DNA of 30,503 nucleotides from an uncultured Mycoplasmatota bacterium (GTDB lineage Bacteria > Bacillota_I > Bacilli_A > RF39 > UBA660). Location: contig CANPBV010000003.1 in NCBI GenBank assembly GCA_947572405.1, positions 1 to 30,503 of the forward strand. The letters run 5' to 3'. The notes beneath the pieces were generated by a model. That model ran no database searches, was not told where the DNA came from, and worked only from the letters and a program-made list of their open reading frames with translations. Below, piece by piece: positions 25,137 through 30,503 of this stretch (position 1 is the stretch's first letter; the number at the start of each line of letters is the position of its first letter). The position numbers were made by a program, and so were the translations under genes.

Positions 25137-25917
25137 AAGTTTCTATTTCTTCCCTTATACCAATTCCTGGAATTTCTACATAATATTTTCTATTTAAAAT
25201 ATCAACTGATACAACTTTTCCACTACCTTCTTCTGTTTCTATTACTTGTCCTATTTTTGGTAAACACTTTTTACATTCTGAATATGTTTCATCTTCGTAT
25301 TTTAAACAACATAATAATCTTCCACATGCTCCATTTATTTTTGTTTGATTTAAAGATATATTTTGATTTTTTGCCATACTAATTGAAACAGATTCAAAGT
25401 CATTTAAAAAGCAAGAGCAACATAATGATCTTCCACATGGACCTATTCCACCAATTTCTTTGGCTTTATCACGCACTCCTACTTGTCGTAATTCGATTCT
25501 AGTTTTATATATCGAAGCTAGTTCTTTTGCTAAATTTCTAAAGTCAACTCTGTTATCTGCTAGAAATCGAAATACAAGTTGGGTTCTATCAAAAGTATAA
25601 TTTGCATCTATAATTTGCATATTTAGATGTTCTTTAAAAGCCAATTCCCTACATTTTTTTAATGCTTCGGCTGCATCTTTTAAATTTTTCTTGTTCGCAT
25701 AATAGTCTTTTTTTGTTGCAATTCTAATTACATTTTTTAATGGAGATATTAATTTTTTTTCTTCTATAGAAAAAACTTCTTTTGTCACTTTTCCAAATTG
25801 CTCCCCTTTATCTGTTTCAACTATCACTGTAATATTGTTTTTTAATTTCAAATTATTTGGTGAAAAATAGTACATTCTACCTTTTTCTTCATATGAAATT
25901 CCTACTACTTCTATCAT
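25123..25917 (-). CDS. ricT: PSP1-domain protein RicT (YaaT)
   Basis: A 264-aa protein with the PSP1 C-terminal domain, recognised from the GIGPCGRSLCC, NGACGRLLCCLKYE and CKKCLPKIG cysteine clusters. In B. subtilis RicT (YaaT) joins RicA and RicF in a complex with [4Fe-4S] clusters that promotes RNase Y-dependent RNA processing and, through it, sporulation and competence. The cysteines fit cluster binding. It follows holB by 4 bases in the same order as in B. subtilis. Confidence 0.95.
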   Translation of the reverse strand: MIEVVGISYEEKGRMYYFSPNNLKLKNNITVIVETDKGEQFGKVTKEVFSIEEKKLISPLKNVIRIATKKDYYANKKNLKDAAEALKKCRELAFKEHLNMQIIDANYTFDRTQLVFRFLADNRVDFRNLAKELASIYKTRIELRQVGVRDKAKEIGGIGPCGRSLCCSCFLNDFESVSISMAKNQNISLNQTKINGACGRLLCCLKYEDETYSECKKCLPKIGQVIETEEGSGKVVSVDILNRKYYVEIPGIGIREEIETCGNH

Positions 25918-25921
25918 TATC

Positions 25922-26881
25922 TCACCGCCCTGTTAATTCTAAAATTAATTTATCTATTAAAAGATTATTATTCATATTCACTTTTATTTTCTTTTTTAAA
26001 TCCATTATCACTTTAATTTTTTTAGATATTTTTTCCATATCATTTTTACATGCTAATTCATTTATGAAAGTTTCTTCATCAAAGAAGATGTGCAAATTTC
26101 TACCACATTTCATATTCAATATATCATTATATAAAAATATCATAATATCAAATGCTAATAAGAATTCTTCTTTTTCTTTTATATTTGCATGCCATAGTTT
26201 ATTTGTATAAAGTAATGTATCAATTCCTTTTTTTTCTACATACTCTATAAAATGTACAATATTATGAATAAATTTTTTGTACTTTTCTTGTTCCTCTTCT
26301 TGTTCTAAATCAAAAATATTATTTTTAATATATATCTTCGCTCTCGAAATAGTTGTTTTTTCTATTTGCTCTTTTTTTTCTTTCGTTAAAGATAAAATTT
26401 GACAACGACTTCTTATGGTTTCTAAAACTTGAAATATATTTCCAGTTGTTAAAATTGCAATAATTCCCTGTTCTGGTTCTTCTAAAAATTTAAGTAAAGA
26501 ATTCGCTGCCACTTTGTTTAGTCGCTCTACCTGATGAATGATATATATTTTATAAAGTCCTTCCAATGATTTTTTGCTAAATTCTTCCTGAAGCTCGTCC
26601 ATTTGTTCTTTTTTTATCCAAAGCCCATCTGGCTCTATCATTTTTAGTTCAATATAGTTAAAATCCGCTATTTTTTGACATTGTGTACATTGTCCACAAT
26701 CTACATAATCAGTTTTATGTGACGGACATAATAGATATTTTACAAAAGAAAGCACCATTTGTTCTCCAAATGCACAATTTTTGGTATCGATTAAATATGC
26801 ATGAGATACTTTATTATTTATCACTGCATTTTTCATCATTTGATATACAATCGGCTGTTTTTCTTTGTAATCATCTAACAT
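25922..26881 (-). CDS. holB: DNA polymerase III delta' subunit
   Basis: A 319-aa clamp-loader protein. The N-terminus has a zinc-type Cys cluster (CPSHKTDYVDCGQCTQC) near residue 50. VERLNKVAANSLLKFLEEPE and SRCQILSL are the AAA+ clamp loader signatures. There is no functional Walker A, as expected for delta'. The start is ATG at 26881: AGGTG lies 6 bases upstream; the in-frame GTG at 26890 is inside that site. It sits between the BofA-like gene and ricT, and partners with DnaX from the same operon. The C-terminal third is less conserved. Confidence 0.94.
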   Translation of the reverse strand: MLDDYKEKQPIVYQMMKNAVINNKVSHAYLIDTKNCAFGEQMVLSFVKYLLCPSHKTDYVDCGQCTQCQKIADFNYIELKMIEPDGLWIKKEQMDELQEEFSKKSLEGLYKIYIIHQVERLNKVAANSLLKFLEEPEQGIIAILTTGNIFQVLETIRSRCQILSLTKEKKEQIEKTTISRAKIYIKNNIFDLEQEEEQEKYKKFIHNIVHFIEYVEKKGIDTLLYTNKLWHANIKEKEEFLLAFDIMIFLYNDILNMKCGRNLHIFFDEETFINELACKNDMEKISKKIKVIMDLKKKIKVNMNNNLLIDKLILELTGR

Positions 26882-26896
26882 ATCTCTCACCTACTT

Positions 26897-27085
26897 TTAA
26901 AAAACCGCTAATAAAATTACTAAAAATCCAAATAAGGCTGGAAGGCCTAATATAGAAATTGTTAAAACTGTTATAAAATTTAAAGGAATACTAATATTGA
27001 GTGGCGCTACTATTAAATTAAATCCATATAGTAAAAATCCACTCACTACAATTTTTTTAAAAAAAGAGAATATTTTTTTTATCAT
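26897..27085 (-). CDS. bofA: BofA-family small membrane protein (pro-sigma-K processing inhibitor)
   Basis: A 62-aa peptide with two membrane segments (about residues 10-28 and 38-61). GFLLYGFNLI, PLNISIPLN and TISILGLPALFGFL are typical of the BofA family, which in B. subtilis (87 aa) blocks SpoIVFB until forespore signalling. It sits between recR and holB, as in B. subtilis (recR, yaaL, bofA). It is shorter than the model and lacks part of the N-terminus. GGTGAT precedes the ATG. The family is recognised; whether sigma-K exists in this organism is not known. Confidence 0.85.
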   Translation of the reverse strand: MIKKIFSFFKKIVVSGFLLYGFNLIVAPLNISIPLNFITVLTISILGLPALFGFLVILLAVF

Positions 27086-27115
27086 ATTATCACCAGTATA
27101 GTTTATGATAACATT

Positions 27116-27736
27116 TTAAGAATTATTTTCTTCTTTATTCGATATTTTTTTTCTATCTTCCAATGCCATCTCTAAAGTCAATGTATCAATATAGTCCATG
27201 TCGGCTCCAAGTGGAACTCCATGAGCAATTTTAGAAACAACGACATCTTTTTTTTCTAATAATTTTAATATATAAAGAGAGGTTGTTTCTCCTTCTATAC
27301 TTGGCTTGACTGCAATTATAACTTCTTTGATATTATTTTTTTCTATTCTATCAATTAATGTTTCTATTTTAATATCTTCAGGATTAATCCCATCTAATGG
27401 TGATATTAAACCATCTAGTACATGGTATAGTCCATGATAAGAGCCTAATTTTTCAAACAGTGCTACATTTTTAGGATCTTCTACAACACAAACTACATCA
27501 CGTTGTCTCGTATTATCTTTACAAATACTACATATTTCTTCTTCTGATAAATTATTACAAACTTCACATCTTCTAATTTTTGTCTTGGTATTTTCTAAAG
27601 ATACAGAAAATAAATGGATGATTTCTGTATCTAAATTTAATGTAGAAAGCGCTAAACGCTCTGCTGTTTTTTCTCCAATACCTGGAAGCTTTTTAAAACA
27701 TTCAATCAAATGCTTTATCGTTGTTGGATAATTCAT
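27116..27736 (-). CDS. recR: recombination mediator RecR
   Basis: A 206-aa protein with a helix-hairpin-helix KLPGIGEKTAERL (16-28), a four-Cys zinc finger (CEVC and CSIC, about 60-77), and a Toprim domain (VCVVEDPKN, then the HVLDGLISPLDGI segment). It loads RecA with RecO. The start ATG at 27736 is one base after the ybaB TAA. No close ribosome site is visible, so translation is probably coupled to ybaB. The pair ybaB-recR behind dnaX is conserved. Confidence 0.97.
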   Translation of the reverse strand: MNYPTTIKHLIECFKKLPGIGEKTAERLALSTLNLDTEIIHLFSVSLENTKTKIRRCEVCNNLSEEEICSICKDNTRQRDVVCVVEDPKNVALFEKLGSYHGLYHVLDGLISPLDGINPEDIKIETLIDRIEKNNIKEVIIAVKPSIEGETTSLYILKLLEKKDVVVSKIAHGVPLGADMDYIDTLTLEMALEDRKKISNKEENNS

Positions 27737-27737
27737 T

Positions 27738-28034
27738 TTAGAAAAGCCCTGGAAGTCCTTGTGTATATTTTCCCATTTTTTGTTCTGTAGTATCATCTAC
27801 TTTTTTTAAGGCTTCATTTGTTGCTACTAAAATTATATCTTCTAACATTTCTATATCATCTTTTTCTAAATTATCTTTTTCTATTTTTACACTCAATACT
27901 TCTTTTTTACCATTTACTTTTACCGTTACAAAGGAAGATGTTCCTTCAAATTCCATTTTATCAATTTTTTCTTTTTCTCCCATCATATCTTTTTGTAATT
28001 TTTGGGCTTGTTTCATCATTGCTTGTATATTCAT
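27738..28034 (-). CDS. YbaB/EbfC nucleoid-associated protein
   Basis: A 98-aa protein that starts with an N-terminal coiled coil (MMKQAQKLQKDM), then a central beta-sheet with a GTSSFVTVKVNGKKEVLS segment, and a C-terminal helix. It binds DNA as a dimer and is invariably next to dnaX and recR. AGGAG is about 8 bases before the ATG. It is 11 bases from the dnaX stop. Confidence 0.96.
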   Translation of the reverse strand: MNIQAMMKQAQKLQKDMMGEKEKIDKMEFEGTSSFVTVKVNGKKEVLSVKIEKDNLEKDDIEMLEDIILVATNEALKKVDDTTEQKMGKYTQGLPGLF

Positions 28035-28045
28035 TTTACACTCTC

Positions 28046-29761
28046 CTATTCGCTATATTCTATGATATCTTCAAACATACTTTCTATTTTATTTTTTTCT
28101 GGTTCTATCAATTCCTTTTTTAATTTATGATAATATTCTGGTTCTTCTTGCCATTCATAAGTTTTTGATTTTGAATTAAATTCTTGCTTTATTTCATTCC
28201 ACTTATCCATGTTGGTTGCTGCTACTTTTATATCTTCATCATATATTCTCTTTATGATTGATTCTATTAATTGCCAATTATGATTAAATAAATATTCCAT
28301 TGGTTCATCTTTGTACACAAAAATCATATACCCTTTTCCAGCGGCTTTTAATTCTCCATCTAAAATCAGGGACGCCCATTGACTACAATTTTCGTCTACT
28401 AGACAAGTAGAAATCATATTTATTTTTTCTTTGTATTCCAAAAGTTGTTTTCTATTAAAAATACATAATGTATTATTAATTCTTATTTTTTTTATTTCTT
28501 CTATTCTTTTTTCATCGATTTCTTTTACTTTTTTTTCCGTTTGATCACTTTTTTCTTTTTTTTCAACGTTTTTTAACATTTGCGTTGTTTCTACGCTAAG
28601 TTCGTTTTTTGTCTCTTTTTCTGGTGTTTTTAAATTTTCCGTCTCTTTTTCAGCTATTTTGTCATTTTTTTTCGAATTTTCTGTTTTCTTTTGAGACAAA
28701 TTTATCATTTTTATTAAATGTAATTCTAATGTTATTTTTTCATTATCAGAATTTTTCATTTCATAAATCGCTTCTGAAAATTGATGAATGTAATTTAATA
28801 ATAAATTTTGATTTATATTATCCCTTAATTCCAAATAATTTTGTTGTTCTGTTTTATCAAAATAATCAGGCGCTATTTGGAATACTAATATATTTCTTAA
28901 ATAATAAACTAATTCTTCTATTAGTTTTATTAAATTCTTACCTTTATCATCCAATTCATCAAACTTTTTTAGTAAATTAGTAATATCATTACTTAATATC
29001 ATTTTTATAATACTACTCATTTCTTCATTTCCTATTGTTCCATTAATATCATGTACATCTTGGCAAGTTATATTATTTGGACTATATGAAATCACTTGGT
29101 CTAATAAACTAATTGAATCTCTCATTCCACCCTGAGATAAAATAGCGATTTCTTTTAGAGCTTCTTCCTCAATCGTAATATTTTCTTGCTCTACAATTTT
29201 TTTTAGATTTTCCATTATCTTATTTATACTAATTTTTTTAAAATCAAAGCGTTGACATCTTGATAATATTGTTGCTGGTATTTTATGAGCCTCTGTAGTA
29301 GCCAGAATAAATAAGATATGAGATGGGGGTTCTTCTAACGTTTTTAATAATGCATTAAAAGCTCCTGTACTCAACATATGTACTTCATCAATAATATAAA
29401 CTTTATATTTACTATTAGATGGTACTAGATTTACTTTGCTTTTTAATTCTCTAATCTCATCTACACCATTATTTGAAGCTGCATCTATTTCAATAATATC
29501 AGTGTTCTGCTTATTATTTATTTGTACACAACTATCACATTCATTACATGGCTCAAATCCTTTTAAGTTTTGACAATTGATAGTTTTAGCCAATATTTTT
29601 GCTGTACTTGTTTTTCCAGTTCCTCTTGGCCCAGAAAATAAATATGCATGTGTCAATTTATTATTTGCTATGGCATTTTTTAACGTTTGAACAATTGTGT
29701 CTTGGCCTACAACATCATCAAATCTAGCAGGTCTGTATTTTCTATATAAGGCTTGGTACAT
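28046..29761 (-). CDS. dnaX: DNA polymerase III gamma/tau subunit
   Basis: A 571-aa protein. Walker A GPRGTGKT is at 44-51, zinc ligands are C63, C72, C75 and C78, the DEVH and SRC motifs follow, and the clamp-loader collar extends to about 350. A Lys/Glu-rich linker (about 355-440) leads to a tau-specific C-terminal domain. At residues 364-366 the codons AAA AAA AAT form a run of eight A, and a one-base slip gives a stop one or a few codons later (see findings). The start is ATG at 29761 with GGAGG 6 bases upstream; a longer frame (19 more residues) is not supported. Confidence 0.97.
   Translation of the reverse strand: MYQALYRKYRPARFDDVVGQDTIVQTLKNAIANNKLTHAYLFSGPRGTGKTSTAKILAKTINCQNLKGFEPCNECDSCVQINNKQNTDIIEIDAASNNGVDEIRELKSKVNLVPSNSKYKVYIIDEVHMLSTGAFNALLKTLEEPPSHILFILATTEAHKIPATILSRCQRFDFKKISINKIMENLKKIVEQENITIEEEALKEIAILSQGGMRDSISLLDQVISYSPNNITCQDVHDINGTIGNEEMSSIIKMILSNDITNLLKKFDELDDKGKNLIKLIEELVYYLRNILVFQIAPDYFDKTEQQNYLELRDNINQNLLLNYIHQFSEAIYEMKNSDNEKITLELHLIKMINLSQKKTENSKKNDKIAEKETENLKTPEKETKNELSVETTQMLKNVEKKEKSDQTEKKVKEIDEKRIEEIKKIRINNTLCIFNRKQLLEYKEKINMISTCLVDENCSQWASLILDGELKAAGKGYMIFVYKDEPMEYLFNHNWQLIESIIKRIYDEDIKVAATNMDKWNEIKQEFNSKSKTYEWQEEPEYYHKLKKELIEPEKNKIESMFEDIIEYSE
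28662..28672 (-). promoter_or_regulatory. candidate dnaX slippage/frameshift site
   Basis: On the minus strand eight A (28665-28672) are followed by TGAC. In frame it reads AAA AAA AAT. With one extra A (or a -1 ribosomal shift) it reads AAA AAA AAA TGA, ending after residue 366. With one A fewer it reads AAA AAA ATG ACA AAA TAG. Confidence 0.45.
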
Positions 29762-29782
29762 ATTCCACCTCCAAACAGCTTT

Positions 29783-29791
29783 ATTATAACA
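29783..29791 (-). promoter_or_regulatory. extended -10 promoter for dnaX
   Basis: Minus strand TGTTATAAT (perfect TATAAT at 29783-29788), 22 bases before the ATG. No good -35 box lies at the right distance. Confidence 0.5.
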
Positions 29792-29807
29792 CAGATTTAT
29801 ACGATAA

Positions 29808-29838
29808 TAAAAGGTCAAACTTCCATTTAACCTCTTTT
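29808..29838 (-). terminator. possible terminator after tadA
   Basis: GGTTAAA and TTTGACC arms (29826-29832 and 29813-29819, one G-T pair), extended by AAAA/TTTT with a 2-base bulge. The T tract is short and interrupted, so termination may be partial. Confidence 0.45.
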
Positions 29839-30273
29839 ATCTTTGAAAAATTTTTTTAACAAAGTGGACGCCTCTTTTTTGCAGACTCCAGTTTCTATTA
29901 TCGGTATATGATTATTCTTTTCATTATCTAGCTTATTTAAGCTTTCTATGTAACCAAATTTTGGACTAGATGTTGCATATACAAGTTTTTTTATTCTAGA
30001 TTGAATAATTGCTCCTGCACACATTAAGCAAGGTTCTAAAGTAACATATAAAGTACATTCCTCTAAATGCCAATTTTCAAAATATTCACATGCTTCTTTT
30101 ATTACTAATATTTCAGCATGATCTATTGCATTTTTATTTATTTCTTTTCTATTGTGATTTCTAGCAATGATTTTATTATCATAAACTATAATTGCTCCTA
30201 CAGGAACATCCCCTTTTGTATATGCAATTTTTGCTTCTTTCAAAGCTTCTTCCATATAATATGTATCTTGCAA
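29827..30273 (-). CDS. tadA: tRNA(adenine34) deaminase TadA
   Basis: A 148-aa zinc deaminase. HAE is at residues 52-54 with catalytic Glu54, and PCLMC at 81-85 completes the zinc site. It converts A34 to inosine in tRNA-Arg. The start is probably TTG at 30273: AAGGA (30284-30288) is 10 bases upstream, and the resulting MQDTYYMEEALKEA fits the family N-terminus. The alternative ATG at 30255 has no ribosome site; longer GTG starts overlap the ffs gene. It is 19 to 26 bases downstream of the SRP RNA and probably transcribed with it. Confidence 0.95.
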   Translation of the reverse strand: MQDTYYMEEALKEAKIAYTKGDVPVGAIIVYDNKIIARNHNRKEINKNAIDHAEILVIKEACEYFENWHLEECTLYVTLEPCLMCAGAIIQSRIKKLVYATSSPKFGYIESLNKLDNEKNNHIPIIETGVCKKEASTLLKKFFKDKRG

Positions 30274-30292
30274 AGCTATCACATCCTTATAC

Positions 30293-30375
30293 AAAAAAAT
30301 GACACACACACTCAGAGGTTTTTAAGGCTGCTATCTTCCAATTCTGACCTGGTTCAAACATAAATGTTGTGTCAT
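30293..30375 (-). ncRNA. ffs: signal recognition particle RNA (short 4.5S type) with its terminator
   Basis: On the minus strand the helix 8 core CCAGGTCAGAATTGGAAG, then ATAGCAGCC, matches the SRP RNA consensus: GGTCAG on one side, AGCAGCC on the other, and a GGAA tetraloop closed by T-G and T-A pairs. The ends ATGACACA (5') and TGTGTCAT (3') pair perfectly. A run of T (30293-30299) follows directly. The RNA is about 77 nt without an Alu domain. The promoter position supports this 5' end, about 5 to 7 bases downstream of the -10 box. Confidence 0.93.
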
Positions 30376-30379
30376 ATAT

Positions 30380-30408
30380 AGAATATATCATTTAATGATT
30401 ATTTGCAA
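30380..30408 (-). promoter_or_regulatory. sigma-A promoter for ffs
   Basis: Minus strand TTGCAA (30403-30408), 17 bases, TATTCT (30380-30385). The -35 box is only 10 bases from the first parS site. Confidence 0.8.
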
Positions 30409-30418
30409 ATAAATTTAA

Positions 30419-30434
30419 TGTTTCACGTGAAACA
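30419..30434. promoter_or_regulatory. parS: parS site 1
   Basis: A perfect 16-bp ParB/Spo0J binding palindrome (extended to 18 bp by flanking A/T). The copy nearest to the ffs promoter. Confidence 0.95.
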
Positions 30435-30449
30435 TTTTTTTATCTTCGA

Positions 30450-30465
30450 TGTTTCACGTGAAACA
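30450..30465. promoter_or_regulatory. parS: parS site 2
   Basis: Identical to site 1, starting exactly 31 bases further on. Confidence 0.95.
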
Positions 30466-30480
30466 TTTTTTTATCTTCGA

Positions 30481-30496
30481 TGTTTCACGTGAAACA
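30481..30496. promoter_or_regulatory. parS: parS site 3
   Basis: Identical to sites 1 and 2, starting 31 bases after site 2 and 7 bases from the window end. Confidence 0.95.
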
Positions 30497-30503
30497 TTTT
30501 TTT

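Larger units (their letters stand above)
30418..30503. repeat. parS: tandem array of three perfect parS sites, 31-bp period
   Basis: The 16-bp palindrome TGTTTCACGTGAAACA occurs at 30419-30434, 30450-30465 and 30481-30496. The B. subtilis ParB site consensus (TGTTNCACGTGAAACA) is matched perfectly. The 15-base spacer TTTTTTTATCTTCGA is identical between copies 1-2 and 2-3, so the repeat unit is 31 bp. After copy 3 the spacer begins (seven T) and the window ends. The window therefore truncates the array. Confidence 0.97.

Noticed and set aside
29762..29818. Longer DnaX N-terminus (19 extra residues)
   Set aside because: The extension runs through the probable promoter, whereas GGAGG lies just before the ATG at 29761, which starts with the conserved MYQALYRKYRP.
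30435..30449. parS spacer read as a DnaA-box-like word (TTATCTTCG)
   Set aside because: It matches the DnaA consensus at only about 6 of 9 positions and lacks the conserved CCACA core.
30418..30503. CRISPR array
   Set aside because: The repeat is a 16-bp perfect ParB palindrome and the spacers are identical, not unique; there are no cas genes in the window.

Overview
The window is a compact, AT-rich (low-GC) chromosomal segment of a bacterium of the Bacillota type. The evidence is strong AGGAGG-type ribosome binding sites, frequent TTG/GTG alternatives, a T-box leader, and a gene order resembling the oriC-proximal region of Bacillus subtilis (tadA, dnaX, ybaB, recR, bofA, holB, ricT, yabB, rsmI; pth, mfd, spoVT; metG, tatD, yabE, ksgA; tilS, ftsH; soj, spo0J, DUF951, ychF). 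SpoVT and BofA-type genes suggest a spore-forming lineage or a recent descendant of one. The SRP RNA, however, is the short Alu-less kind (about 77 nt), which is atypical for classic Bacilli and Clostridia. Genus and species cannot be assigned from this window. No rRNA, tRNA, CRISPR array, prophage or insertion sequence was seen.

Layout, right to left (almost everything is on the minus strand). At the extreme right edge are three perfect parS palindromes in tandem at an exact 31-bp period, running off the window. Next come the ffs (SRP RNA) promoter and gene, tadA, then a long replication/repair/RNA-modification operon: dnaX, ybaB, recR, bofA-like, holB, ricT, yabB (trmN6), rsmI and pth, followed by mfd. 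A lone plus-strand gene for a CBS/DRTGG-regulated family II pyrophosphatase separates mfd from spoVT. A complete T-box riboswitch then precedes dut-metG, followed by a 55-aa membrane peptide, tatD, a G5/3D cell-wall protein (yabE-like), and a ksgA-ung-tilS-ftsH operon. The partition operon soj-parB follows, continuing through mscS, DUF951 and an AbgT-family transporter. The left end holds a lipoprotein, ychF, an orphan sugar-transfer-type ATP-grasp protein and a plus-strand DUF308 membrane protein.

How it works together. Clamp loader subunits (dnaX, holB), recombination and repair (recR, mfd, ung), rRNA/tRNA modification (ksgA, rsmI, tilS, tadA, yabB), translation quality control (pth, metG) and chromosome partition (soj, parB, parS) form the housekeeping core expected next to a replication origin. 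Co-orientation of nearly all genes, plus parS at the right edge, suggests the origin lies to the right and the fork moves leftward. That is inference.

Items most worth a second look: the 31-bp-period parS array abutting the ffs promoter; an A8 slippage site in dnaX where a one-base slip either way gives a gamma-sized product; a T-box whose tRNA-contact bases fit tRNA-Met but whose first gene is a dUTPase with an altered catalytic motif; the short SRP RNA; and an FtsH with a Rho_N/SAP-like tail.
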